Origin: Massospora cicadina
Taxonomy: Eukaryota > Entomophthoromycota > Entomophthoromycetes > Entomophthorales > Entomophthoraceae
Reading direction: 5' to 3'
Length of the DNA: 64,000 nucleotides
Assembly (NCBI GenBank): GCA_022478985.1
Contig: JAKSZP010015895.1
Coordinates: 62,001 to 126,000 of the forward strand
Position 1 is the first letter of the stretch; each line of letters begins with the position of its first letter. Below the pieces are notes generated by a model. It saw nothing but the letters and a program-made list of their open reading frames with translations. It had not been told where the DNA came from and searched no databases. Shown here piece after piece: positions 42,340 to 53,889 of this stretch. A program made the position numbers and the translations under genes.

Positions 42340-43428
42340 TTAATTATACAAAATGGTCAAAGAAAAACGGGTTTTATTTTCTAAACCATCAGAATAAGCG
42401 GAAATCATTTAAGCCGCTCACAAAGACATCAGCCATAGTAGCCTAAGGAAAACAGTGGATCATATTCACCAGTATTATTACTGGGAATCAATCAACTACA
42501 ATGTGGCTGATTACTTATCCTGTTGTGTGGAATGTCAGCTGCACAAGCTGCACAAGAACATCATAGGGTACCAGCTAGTATGCCCTAGGTTTACATAGCA
42601 CATGGTGTCCATAGACATTATGAGACCATTAAGCATCAGCACCAGAGGAGTAAAGTATATAATCATCACAATAGATCACTTAACCAGATGGGTCAAAATA
42701 AAAGCCCTCAGCACAGTAGATGAAATAAGTATGGCAAAATTTATACTTGATCAAGTAATCTATCAGCACGGTTGCCCTCAAGTTATTTTCAGTAACAATG
42801 GAACCAACTTTACTTCACATGTGATTCCCAGGCTTAATGAATTAATGGGAGTTCTCAGTGTTGTATCTGTTCCCTATCATCCAGAAATAAACGGAATGGT
42901 GGAAAGAGTGAATGAAACTTTAGATTCAACCTTACAAAATTGGTCATGGGGAAAACTTCCATGTGGGGAGCATATCTGAGTTTAGTCACTTTTGCTTATA
43001 ATATCAGTTACCATTTGGTAACTGAGAAAATGCCATATGAACTGTTATATAGGTGGAAAGCCACATTGCCGCCAATATTGTATTCAGCAGTAGAGCCATC
43101 TTCAGGGATGAGTGCCAAACATTATCTATCCCAACTGGCCAATATCCTGTTTGAATTACAATCTTGGGCATTTGAGACAACAATGTGAAAAAGAATCAAT
43201 GCAAAGAAAATGGACAAACAGAATCAACTTATATTGAAAGAATACCATGTGGGTGATAGGGTAGCCTATTGCAATACCCATGGGTTTGGAAGAAAAAATA
43301 AGTTGGACGCCCTATGGATGGGACCATTTGAAATTATCACCAAGTCAGCAAATAATGCCTATATGATCAAGAATACTGAGGATGGTCACACAGTTAATAG
43401 AGTCCATGTGAAATACTTAAAGTATTGA
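42340..43428 (+). pseudogene. Ty3-C integrase
   Basis: The zinc finger is AAHKDISHSSLRKTVDHIHQ and CCVECQLHK near 42415-42550. The core has MVSIDIMRPL (first Asp kept), then VIFSNNGTNFTSHV near 42790, where the second Asp is Asn, and INGMVERVNETL (Glu kept). The C-terminal block runs GDRVAYCNTHGFGRKNKLDA, LWMGPFEIIT and VHVKYLKY, ending at TGA 43426-43428. The 42602-42979 frame is open for 125 codons. Confidence 0.8.
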
Positions 43429-44028
43429 ACTTAAAAAAATAATATAAATAAATAAAAAAAAATAAAAAAATAAAAAAATAAAAAAGACAAAAAGATAAAA
43501 AAGATGCATAAAAAACAAAAAAGTAGAAAATATTAAAAAACAATTTAATTTAAACAGTAATGCATCTAGCAAAATCCCCACCTACTGAGCGTGGAGGGAA
43601 GGAATAGTAGCGGGCATGGGTCTCAAGCATTAGAAGAATCAGGAAGGGCTGAAACTAGATCTGCTGGAATAGTCCCTATTAACAAAATGTTGAGACCTGT
43701 CCTGGGGTTGGACAGGTGGCATGAGTGCCAATGAGACCCATCCTGGGGTTTGTACAAGTGGACCAGTTGATCTTTTGCTACCAATGCAAAGATGGGACTG
43801 GCACAACATAATGTCATGGGAACCGCGCTCAAGAAGAGGTGGCAACAGATAGCAACCAAAGATACAAAGTCATCAAACTGAGCAGAGCATATGGGCATTA
43901 AGTGATGACAGAGCTGCACTACGTTAAGGATATAGAAAGATGACAAGTTAAATATGAGCTCCAGCTGAGGCGGCTTCCATTCCTGAGGGTTCTATCTTCC
44001 GTTGGATATCTAGTAAAGAAGAGGGATG
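43429..44028. other. Ty3-C spacer before the 3' LTR
   Basis: It begins with an A-rich low-complexity tract (43430-43560). At 43690-43770 two units share GACCYRTCCTGGGGTTKG-N-ACARGTGG. A minus-strand ORF of 107 codons (43623-43946) lies in the place where Ty3-A and Ty3-D hold their opposite-strand ORF, but I see no sequence similarity to it. A polypurine tract ends the region. Confidence 0.4.
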
Positions 44029-44911
44029 TGTCAGAGTTGCAGATGACCACATAATCCAACCTATTGACCATTAATGAATTCAATGATTAGTTAAAATTGT
44101 ATAGGATTGGCAATAGTGGCTGATTGATGAGAATATTGTCAGGCATCATCCCCAATGGTATTAGAAGTTGCTGACGGATAATTTTATCAGGCATCATCCC
44201 TGACAAAATTAAGCAATAATTTGATATTGGGATAACACCTGATAGTTAGTATATAGGGAATTGTTCAAGAGTGGAACAGATTGGAGTCATCAGAAACTAC
44301 CAAAATGTTCAAATGCCAGAGGAGAGTAAAATTATCATCAGGTGAAATAATTGGTTTCATATACCTAATACCTATTGTTTGGTCCACCAAACACTTGAGG
44401 ATTAAGCTGCCTAAGAAACCTAAGGCAACAGTACCCAATGAGATTTAGTGCCTTACACTGAGGGTCAAAACCAGTATAGGAGCACAAATATTCTCATCAT
44501 ACAGCTGAAAAGTTTTGTCATTTTTAACTATAAAAACGCTGAATTATTCTCTAATAAAATTAGATCAAATTGATATTAGCTTAGTTGTTTAAACATTGGT
44601 TGTTTTAAACATTACTCTTAAGAGAAGAGTGCAAGTATCAGATTTCTTTAGGTTAGCAATATCAAAATCTCCACTTGGCTCTGTGAGAAGGGAATAGGAA
44701 AAGTGTTCCCTACCAGTACAAAAACATCTTCAAAAAGAAGCACCAGTTTAGCTTTGGACTTAACTCTCAACGCAGATTTTGGGCAATCAACCTTAATAAT
44801 AGTCTTCATACTATTATTGCCCCAGTTCATATTATTAATCAATGCAAGATTTCACAAATCTTTGCAGTTAAAATCTAGGGCCAGAAGCTAGCCACAAAAC
44901 CCAAGATTTTA
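44029..44911 (+). repeat. Ty3-C 3' LTR
   Basis: It starts TGTCAGAGTTGCAGATGACC and ends about CCAAGATTTTA. It is shorter than the 5' copy by several small deletions and differs by scattered substitutions. Confidence 0.8.
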
Positions 44912-45428
44912 ATGACATATAAAATAAGTTTAATATATACTTAAAAACAGTTTGTGCTTATATATACATTTTAATTCTTAATATTATGGAATATTAGTCA
45001 GACTTATACAAGAACAAAGATTATGCTATACTACAAGATAAAAAGGTTATTGTTGAAAATTATGTATCTATATACCAGATATAATCATTATATTTTGCTA
45101 ATGAAGTTTATTTTTACATACCTCTAGTATTATAGACCAAATAATAGTTATTATGGAAGGTGTAAATATTTCTTGTATCTTTTGGTGGTTAGCAGTATTT
45201 AGTAGTGTTACTGGTTTTATATTTTATCAATAAATTGGTAGAAATATAATATCAATTTTACATCTATATTAGAACCTGAGGTGGTTTGACTTATAAGAAA
45301 TCCACACTTAAACAATTCTATCTAGATGTAATAAATCAATTCTACTACATTAAAGTAGTAAAATGATTATTTAACAAAAGGTTATCTATCACTAAAATTC
45401 TAAAAAATATAGAATATGGTAGGTTAGG
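44912..45428. other. AT-rich spacer, no feature seen
   Basis: About 520 bases between Ty3-C and the start of the Ty3-E LTR. There is no ORF or repeat that I can match. Confidence 0.3.
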
Positions 45429-45838
45429 TTGTTATCAGGATCTAAGATGATGAGAGAGTCAAAATCCCTACTCATATATCCTGTTTCAATAAGTTGACTC
45501 CCAAGACATCAGAAAATAAAACCTGCTCCTGAAGGCATTAATGAGAGTTTTGCTCCAAAAGCATCATACACGTGAGAATTGATGGAGAAGCATTCAAGAA
45601 ACTCATCCCTGATTCCTGAATCTTAAAAGGCATGACACCCACCACTGCAGTCATGAGATGTCACAGAACAATCTTGGCGTCAACCAGGCAGCCAATCCAG
45701 AAGGATTTTAGAAATCCTGATTATACAATGCCACAAAGATCCCCTAGGCACCATATTCCCACACATCCTATAAATAGTTACACTTTCTAATTCAAAAATG
45801 AGGCTATTTTCACACTAGCTTTTCTTCTTATTGATCAC
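45429..45838 (+). repeat. Ty3-E 5' LTR, first part
   Basis: It starts TGTTATCAGGATCTAAG and has a TATA box, CCTATAAATAGTTACACTTT, near 45767. It is cut at 45838 by Ty3-D. The LTR resumes at 56302 and ends about 56371, just before a primer-binding site (56374) and a gag gene. The joined LTR would be about 480 bp. No 3' partner is found in the window. Confidence 0.5.
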
Positions 45839-46905
45839 TGTTAAAACTGGTTCTTCTAATAGTTCCCTGCTTTTAATTGAACAGGTTTGGTATTTGCACA
45901 ATTTGCATTCTTGATAGATATATATGAGTGATAATGGTATGATAACTTGATATGTGGTTGAATAATTTAAACAGATGTGGTACAATTCTAAACTTGTAAT
46001 AATCCTCAAAATACTGATTGATAATTTGGAACTTCTTCCCTATTCATCCTGAACTTAATGCAATCTCAGATCTAGATGTTCCCAGCTTTATTTCCAATCA
46101 CGCTGAGTCAACAGAGATACACATCAGAGGTATGCTTTTTAAGTATATCCAATCCTTATTATTTATTGCACAAAAGAGTTCACAACTATTGTACTATAAT
46201 ATAATTATCTGAAGATAAATAGAACTTAAAACTAATATTGAGCTTTTATATCTGTTTTATTAATAAAAGTACTAGGAAATTTATAATGGGACTTTGGCGC
46301 CTAACTCCTTGGTTGGCACCTCAGCCATGAAACAACATCCGTTGCTGTTGAATTTCTATAACATCTCTACAATCTATGGTCTTTTTCATCAGGTTAGAGA
46401 TTCCTTCATCAGAGATCACAGAGACCTGAAAACGGAAAGAGATAGAAAACGTGTCCCCAATATTCTCACTTAATCACAGCAAACAATCACATTTGACTAG
46501 CAACCTGCTTAGATAATGGGACTCATTACCTATTATAGTAGGTCATGAACCAAAAGATTGATATGCTAGTTTCAGGAGGCATCACTTGCCTCATAACTGC
46601 TGATTAAATTCCTAATCAGTCAGTGATGTCTCTGACCAATCCCAATTGGTACACCTGATAGTTAATCAGCATTTGACTATCAGATGCTCAATTTTGTCAG
46701 CAACTCTGCCCAATGAGATCTTAAGCATTTAAATGGATTGATCCCTGACAGATTCAAGTCTAGTGAATTACCCAAAATCCTATAGACATTATTAACCTAA
46801 AATCAAGATCAACCAATATATGATTCATCTGGTAGTGGGATGTATCCACTAGCAAACCAGCAGATAACCTAGGAAGCAGAAAAAGTGAGAAAAAATATCA
46901 ATACA
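45839..46905 (-). repeat. Ty3-D 3' LTR
   Basis: It starts TGTTAAAACTGGTTC and ends AAAAAATATCAATACA on the plus strand. It aligns with 55223-56296 (shared CAGGTTTGGTATKTGCACAA and CTCCTTGGTTGGCACCTCAG). The internal neighbour TCCCCCTCTTGC is a polypurine tract on the element strand. Confidence 0.8.
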
Positions 46906-47469
46906 TCCCCCTCTTGCTAAGATTTATAGCAAGAATAAGGTTTGGATAGAAGAATGCCACCTCACACCAGGTTGAATACTTTTTAGTTTTTAGCAGAGTG
47001 CAGCCTTTCTGCACTCAGTGCTGCTCAGATTACCTTTGGCCTGCTATTCTTCTCCTTTTCTTCCCCACTCTTACCTCCTCAGAGCACAGTCCTTACAACA
47101 CACTTTTATTCTGGTCTAGTCAGTTTAATCATAATAATGCTAGTCCCAGAAAGCTAGTTTTCACCCCAGCTAGGACATACAACCCGTTGCCATATTCAAG
47201 CTCTTGGTTTAGCGTCCTAGATTTATTGATCTCCCTCCTCATCCTTGATAGGAGGTCACTACTGTCAATGTCTTTACTGCGGCAAAATTAAGAATGATAT
47301 AATATACTTGGTGTTATTTTTTAATACCTTTTTTGATCATATCATTTTTTGTTTTTCAATTTTCAATTTTCTTTTTTTGAAAGCTTATTTTATAAAATTA
47401 GAAATTAATTGCACCAAAATTATAATAAATTTGAGCTTAATCTACACCAAATTAGATAATGTTGACCCT
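46906..47469 (+). other. Ty3-D spacer upstream of the opposite-strand ORF
   Basis: It is homologous to 18840-19386 of Ty3-A (GTGCTGCTCAGATTACCTT, CTCCTCATCCTTGATAGGAG). The 97-codon ORF at 46998-47291 is not conserved as a protein. I treat it as an upstream region. Confidence 0.35.
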
Positions 47470-47478
47470 TATAAAAAG
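47470..47478 (+). promoter_or_regulatory. TATA box of the Ty3-D opposite-strand ORF
   Basis: TATAAAAAG lies 37 bases before ATG 47507, matching the position of TATATAAG in Ty3-A. Confidence 0.45.
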
Positions 47479-47506
47479 TTAACATCTTTCCTTTTATTCA
47501 GCTCAT

Positions 47507-48570
47507 ATGTCAAATACTAACTCTTGGTACCAGCAATATTTTGACAATCTTTCTTCTGAAGATGCACAACTTTTCTGATTGACAAGTCATTCTACTCAGA
47601 GAAATCTCTTCTATGGTCCCCCAGGACCCATACTACAAATCAAGAGCGTGTAGGTAGTCCTTCTGCTGAACTACCAAAAATGGCATCTGATCCCAATGAA
47701 ATGAAATAATATCAAACATCTCAATCAAATTGTACCCAATTCTCCCTCTTCCATAAGTTACCAAATTAACTTTGATACTCTTCTAAATTTTGCTCCTTTT
47801 GCAGAAAATTCTATTATAATTTTTGAGCATCTAGAAGCAATTTCATTAATATCAATCAGTCATTATGTGCTGGCTCTAATTTGCTTCCAGAGTTCATTTT
47901 CAATTCAGCCAATACTATAAACAGCTGTTTGTTCAAACAAACTAACTATTGGAAATTGTAAACATTTTTAGCTCCCCTACACAGAATTCAAAACTGAGTA
48001 ACCAAGGATCTAGATTAGGCTCTGAACACCTCTGATCTCTCAGGCATCTTAGATTGAGACGTTACAGCCTATGCTCTTTGTTTTATGGCAAAGTTCTTTG
48101 AAGTTAGACCACAAAGCTTCTGACCTCCCCCAAATTCCATCATTTGTTCTGCTTTCAAATCTAAGAAGCTCATAGTCATTGTCTTCAGGATGCCACTCAC
48201 TCCTTGAATGACTACCTTGTCTTTGGCGCTTCACATCACTAGCTTCCTCTCATAGCTCTGTTTGGGGGCATGATTTGGCAACCTCCATCCAGTATCCCTT
48301 GCTCTATGCTGGCCCACATGTCCAAAGTTCTTGAAGAAGCTTGTTAGCAAGCACTTAATATAAATCTTTCAGTGTGGTGGCTTACTGGGATATATAGGGT
48401 TATTTGCCAACTGCCTCTTTCTTTTCTGTTGCTTTCCTTCCTGATATGAAGTATTGCATTTAGAAAGTACTAACATCCTAATTTCTCTTGACCTCATCAC
48501 ATTCTCTCAGGGTTCAGCTTCTGCTCAACAAACTTGGCTTTGAGTAGGTCTAGCACTTGCTAACGTTTAA
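47507..48570 (+). pseudogene. Ty3-D opposite-strand ORF remnant
   Basis: Homologue of the Ty3-A ORF at 19423-20496. It starts MSNTNSWYQQYFDNLSSEDA and contains NLFYGPPGP-like text, ALNTSDLSGILD, TAYALCFMAKFF, a GMIWQPP-encoding stretch near 48270, and the end segment STNLALSRS-like near 48540. Many stops and shifts are present. It supplies the comparison that identifies the Ty3-A ORF as a real, conserved gene. Confidence 0.55.
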
Positions 48571-48999
48571 TCTCAATTAAATTTTGATAGTTTATTTACT
48601 CCTACTGTCATATATCCTCTCTCCCCTAAGAGGTAACATAGGCGGGATCATCCCCAAATTGAAGATAACTAATAAAAATTATAAGATATACTTTATGTTT
48701 TTTGCCTTTTCTCTCATATTTTATCATTTTTATTATATCTTTCCTATTTTTATATGGTACATGATCTTTACTTAGTTTAGCGGTCCACCCTTTTATATAT
48801 TATTCCCCAAAACTAATGCTTAGGTATACTCTGACCTACCAATTTTCATGGTTCAGAGGTCTTATTTTTTAAGATCTAAAATATTTATTTTGGCCCAGCG
48901 GTCCTTTTTAGAACTTAAACAAAAATTGCCAGGACACAACCATCTCAATGATACAGCAGTCCTTTGGGAAAACTATTATTATTTTTTCTTGGATCCGCT
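48571..48999 (+). repeat. Ty3-D GGTTCAGAGGTC repeat block
   Basis: It is the counterpart of 20497-20939. A T-rich stretch is followed by TTTAGCGGTCC (48775), TGGTTCAGAGGTC (48850) and CCCAGCGGTCC (48893). The spacing is similar to Ty3-A and the motif more decayed. Confidence 0.4.
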
Positions 49000-50090
49000 G
49001 CTTTGGGTACTTAGCGTGGGTCCTGTTAATGATTATTCCATCCACAAGATTCTGATGTAATATGAATCCATTGCCAGCTTGGCAATAATCTTGAACAGAC
49101 CCAACCACAGTGCATCTAGTCTATTTCTTCTTCTAAAGCCATGCATGTTACAATAGGTTATATATCACCTACATAGTATTCAGATAATGCTAGTTGGTCC
49201 TTATTGTCTGTCATCTTGGTCTTGATTTTTTTCTAAAAGGTTGTATTAAATGCTTCCGACTGCATTTCAATCAGGATATTTGAAAGTCAGATAAAGTACT
49301 GATTAACACTTATCCCCAATGTTGGTTTGACCACCAAATATAAAATCAGTGATAATGCGGCTTTTCTTTCATACAACAATTCAAATTGAATTTCCCATGT
49401 CATATGGTGATTAATGTTGTACGCAAATTTCACCAAACTGAGGTAAATTCCACAGGTGGAAGTTTTTACAGCAACCAGACTCCTCAGTGTTGCGGCCAGC
49501 ATTCCATTCACTCATTCTACCAGTCTGTTCATCTCCAGCTGGTAGGATACTGATACAACTCCTCAGATCTCCATTTTTTGTTTACCCTTGGGATTACATG
49601 GGATGTGAAATTTGTTCCGCTATCACTTAACAGTACTTGCAGATATTTATGGGAATAAAAAATAATTCAGGATAAACTGTGCAATACTTGTCACATCCAC
49701 TTTTTTCAGAGTTTTCATCTCAACCCATCTAGTCAGATGATCAATTACAACTATAATATTATTGACCCCCGTGCTCATAGTCAATGGATCCATCATGTCA
49801 ATGGACACTGTATGCCAGGCAAATCCAGAGCAGACCAGTCAATGTCCAGTTTATTCTTATGTGGTTTATGAAACTGGCACTCCATGCAACAATCCAGATA
49901 ATTGGCCACAGCATAGTTGATAGACTCCCAGTAATAATATTGGCAAATGTGGTTGTTGTCTTCCTTAGGCCTTCATGTCTGACAGCCTTATAAACAGCTT
50001 GAACTATAGCTGCTCATTCAGATAGTTTGGGAAATAACAGTCATTTTCTGTTGAATGTCATAAATACTTGTCATCCTTGGTATTGATGTT
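49000..50090 (-). pseudogene. Ty3-D integrase
   Basis: Minus-strand blocks are KAVRHEGLRKT near 49990 (finger), SIDMMDPL-like near 49790, SDSGTNFTSHV near 49610 with the second Asp kept, and VNGMLAATLRSLVA (49460-49511). LSLVKFAYNINHHM and ELLYERKAALSLILYLVVKP then follow. The C-terminal end is frameshifted near 49110. Ty3-A and Ty3-C have Asn where this copy has the catalytic Asp. Confidence 0.7.
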
Positions 50091-50600
50091 TTTCATCACT
50101 TTTCAAAGCGCACCTTGAATTTTTTGGGGCTTATTACCAATTTCTCCATAAACCATCCGCTAAAATAACTCATCAGCCTGATAGCGCATCACAAGACCAT
50201 TGGTAACCTTAATAAACCGTCCTCATTTTGATGGGCAGCTTCCACTCAATGGACAATTTTAAAGTTGTAAGCTTGAAGTTTAAGTGCCCATTGGGCCAGT
50301 CATCCTTATGGTTCTCATAAATTATGCAGCTAATGCAGCAAGGAGTGGTTTGTCATCACCTTAAAGTGTGTACCATGGATGTACACTCAAAACTGCTTAT
50401 AAAGTAATTAACTGTGAGCATTCACATTCAGTAATGGTGTAATTCTGTACTGCTGCTGATAATGTCCAGATTACATAGGCTACTAAGTGCTTGTCCCCAA
50501 GTTTATCCACTTGACTCAGGACAGCATTGATTGCCATTACCAAAGCATCAGTTTGTACTATATACTCTCAATTGATGTCAGATATTTTAAAACCAGTGAA
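50091..50600 (-). pseudogene. Ty3-D RNase H
   Basis: The minus strand reads VQTDALVMAINAVLSQVDKL near 50545 with the catalytic Asp, then a degraded NYTITEC-type block and MTNHSLLH-like text near 50350, where the D-H pair is lost. It has several stops. Confidence 0.6.
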
Positions 50601-50639
50601 TATATAAAGTAACAGCATAACTTATAAAGAATCTTGAGC

Positions 50640-52560
50640 CTCATTGTTTCAAATAAATCTTTTCTTTGGATTCTTCAGCAAACGAAAAAGGGGCTTGGCA
50701 TCTTTTGCATACCTTGTATGAATCTTTAGCAATATCTGACCATTTTAAGGACAATTGGATATCTCAGACACTCATCAGGATAGTCATCTGATATATAGAT
50801 TTGATCTTCTGTATCTTCATCTGCAGCCCGCTGGAGTTAATGATGAACCCTAAATATTCCAACACTTTTTTGAAAAAGTGGCACTTCCTCAGTTTGATCT
50901 TCAGATTGGCCATAGATAGGCTCTAGAAACTTCTTCCAGATTAATTAAATGGTCAGTGAAAGTTTTACTGAACACATTTATGTCAACAAATACACCAGGA
51001 CGCAGGACAACTTCAGGTCATTTAATATGGCGTCCATGGCTCTTTGAAACGCTACAGGTGCGTTACAAAGACCTTGAGGCATATGAGTCAATTGATACAG
51101 ATCCTACGCAAGTTATGATCGCGCACTTCTCTTGGTCTTCAGTTGGCAAATAATTTTCCAATATCCTGAGATCAGATCCATCATGGAGAAATACTTTGTC
51201 ACTCCCATTTGGTCTAATGCATCATTGATTCATGGTAGGGGATAAAAATCCTTCTTTGTATCCTATTTAGCCTTTAATAAGCAGGCATCACTGTCAGAAT
51301 TTTAACCAGATGGAATCCTCAATGATTAATCGTTATTTGGGATGAAATGGCCAATCCTGGAAGAATGGCTTATTGAATGAATTTTATATAATTTAATATG
51401 ACTGCTGGCTATTTGCTTCCCAATTTGGGTTGAGCCAAAATTAGTATTCCGTTGAATTTGGTATTAGATTTGAGTGGGGCCAATCAGTGGCTCCATTTTA
51501 GTATAATAATCACTGGCAACTAGTAGCTGAGGATGATCCAATTAGTATCAGTCAGCAGAATCAGTGTTTGACGCCAACTGACATTCATGGCCTGTTGTGG
51601 GATTTCTGGCGGAAAGCCAATGTATTTGCTTTAATTGTTCATCTATAAATTCGCTGCCTGATAATGTAATGTTGGTGGATCCAAAAATTTTGAGTTCAAG
51701 GTGGCCAAGGTTGTTTCTGATGCCTCATTTAGTATATCATTACACCTGAATAAGGCAGTTTCTAATTAGTCAACTGAGATAAGTCAAGAAGAGATGTTGG
51801 CAAGATGACAAGATATTCTAAGTTAATGTTAGTGACCAAAATTTTATTTATAATGCATTTATATCAACTCAAAGGTCAAACCCAAATTTGACATTTATGT
51901 AGATTATCATTTATATGGCTCGCCAGTGACTTAAGGCTGAGGATGAGCCAAAACTAATTTGGACATTGGGATTGATAGAGCGAGAGGGTTGACGCCAGAG
52001 AAGAGAATAATGCAGTAGAAGAAGAAGAGTGGTTGGCTGAAAGAACCAGCAGAAGAGCCAATAGGTCAGCGGTGGGTGCAGTAGCCCTATTGTAAATAGT
52101 ATAAATACCTGGCGCTTCCCTTTCAATAAATATCTCCCTTTGCCTAATCTACCTTTTGTTATAGGTTTATTATTTATTTTGTTGATTGGATTTTAGGCTA
52201 GGGAATCCTTGAATGGCGTGGGTGAAACGCCAGCGGGTTAGCTGGTGCTGCTGGCCCCGATGCCTAAGGTAAAATGGCAAGGGCTGACCAGTCTTCATAA
52301 TGGTTGGCCTTCCAACTATCAGAGCCCATAGTCTAATTTCTGACAACCGCCCAATTAAAGCCTTTCTTATTATTGACTATCAAGATAGGGCTTTCCCAGG
52401 GGGTCAATGATGGAACTATGAGACCGTGCTCCACTAGTTTGATGATTTCCTCTTCCACTACCACTAAGCTGCCCCCAACTGTTGGATTGGTCTCACCCAT
52501 GTTGGTAAATTTTCCACGGTGTTAACATTATGGATCATGTCCTTTGCATATTATAAGTTA
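50640..52560 (-). pseudogene. Ty3-D reverse transcriptase, split by a solo LTR
   Basis: The N-terminal part lies at 52346-52560 (EIIKLVEHGLIVPSLTPW-like) and the rest at 50640-51291. Near 51080-51000 the minus strand reads LYQLTHMPQGLCNAP and AFQRAMDAILNDLKLSCVLV. The next residues should be the YxDD box, but a deletion shifts the frame right after VYL. The 1054-bp insertion at 51292-52345 separates the two parts. Confidence 0.7.
51292..52345 (+). repeat. Solo LTR inserted in Ty3-D RT
   Basis: The block starts TGTCAGAA and ends TTCTGACA, an 8-bp terminal inverted repeat in TG...CA form. It interrupts a gene that continues on both sides. It carries a TATA box, AGTATAAATACC, near 52097 and an AATAAA near 52125, as expected for a plus-strand LTR. 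Flanks are ATCAC and ACCGC, which agree at only three of five positions, so the target duplication is doubtful. No other copy is found in the window. Confidence 0.6.
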
Positions 52561-53039
52561 TGATCATGCTGGGAAAAGATTTCCCAAAGCTTTTTAAATA
52601 GATTTAGAACCTCCTCTTGATGTCTTTCCATCAGATCAGCGAGTTGCTCTTGGTTGAATAACAAAAAAATATCTTAACAACTTCTTCTGTCAATCCCATC
52701 TTGGTATGGGTTTATAATCATGGAATTTTCTCAACTTTGTTGTTGAGATTAGGTGAACAAACGTGATGATCTAATTCTTCTCAATCTATATCAGTTTTTC
52801 ACTCATTCTGATAAGAGAACTCAAATTTTTCATAGCCCAACATATCTATCACAGGAGCCACTCATGGATCTACTCTGGACTTCTTCCAGGGGCTACTGAC
52901 CTCTCCATACAACAGCTTGGGTATCTCCAACATCAATACCATGTAAACTTTGATCTGTGATCCTGGCAGTATGGTGTTTGACATCTTGATTTGCAATGAA
53001 ATTCCCCAATTTTACATGATTTCTGTCAGCATTTCTCTT

Positions 53040-53490
53040 TGCTTTTATCTAACCAATTGTATCAAATTGGAATAATGCCATCGTTGTAGATCAGATTGAT
53101 GAAATTGTTCCTTCTGGTTAGCGGAGTTTCTTTGTCTCTATAATAAATAAGAGGCAGCATTTGACCCAATATGGCCAACATATTATCCTCAAAGTTACAC
53201 CTTGCTCCATATTTTCTTATGAACTCAGTCCCAATTAGAATGTCATAGTTTTGGTTGGCCAAAAATAAACTGGGGCGGATACCACATGGTTTAAATCTGA
53301 GTGATAATGTGCTATATGCTCCACAGGATATGGTTGTATTTGGCCTGGTGGTTCCATATTCCTTCTTATGTTCCAAATCAGGTGAGATTCTCATTTTCTT
53401 CACCAGCTTGGTTATGCAATATTAATTGGTACCCAGCTGTCAACTATCGCCTGCACCCTTACTCAATTGACCAATATATCAATATATGTA
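53040..53490 (-). pseudogene. Ty3-D aspartic protease
   Basis: The minus strand reads VRVQAIVDSWVPINIA-like text near 53450, where the D-S-G is D-S-W. The follow-up block is FLANQNYDILIGTEFIRKYG and AILGQMLPLIYY in 53062-53403. It is homologous to 23930-24480. Confidence 0.7.
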
Positions 53491-53499
53491 CAGTCAGAG

Positions 53500-53889
53500 T
53501 ATTGCAAAATAGCATTTACTGAGGGTATAATGGCTTTATTTTCTGAATAAAGGGCATAAATTATTTTGCGCCAACAGATCAGAAAATGATGCCTTAATTA
53601 TGCTTAGGGTAAATGACAGATTCGCCTCCTCTAATTTGACCTCAGCCAGATTATCTGGATTATCTGAAGATTGAATCTTGTACGCTAGTTGGTGTGCATA
53701 TGGGCGAGCAACCTCCTTGATTATTTCAGGGTCAATACCCTTTGCTCCAGCTCTGGGTAAAGAATTGACGTCTAAGTTGACCACTTAATAAAGCTGGTCC
53801 TGTGCATTGTTGTAGAATGGATAGATCACTGATGTCAATGTCCTCATTTAGGATATTTGGAAGAACAGGTTTAACCGCAGCTCTAGACA
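53500..53889 (-). pseudogene. Ty3-D Gag-protease linker
   Basis: An 82-codon minus-strand ORF (53536-53784, MVNLDVNSLPRAGAKGIDPE) matches the linker between nucleocapsid and protease in Ty3-A (24480-24720) and Ty3-C (39660-39900: DPEIIKEVARPY versus NPKIVSEVA-PY). Confidence 0.6.

Larger units (their letters stand above)
37301..44911 (+). mobile_element. Ty3-C: Ty3 retrotransposon, plus strand
   Basis: It has direct LTRs at 37301-38237 and 44029-44911, a decayed primer-binding site at 38240, and gag, protease, RT, RNase H and integrase in order. A polypurine stretch, AAAGAAGAGGGATG, lies before the 3' LTR. Proteins are closest to Ty3-A and Ty3-D. No opposite-strand ORF like theirs is recognisable. 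Every gene carries stops, and the RT and integrase active sites are altered. A clear target duplication was not found, partly because the 3' LTR end is ambiguous. Confidence 0.85.
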
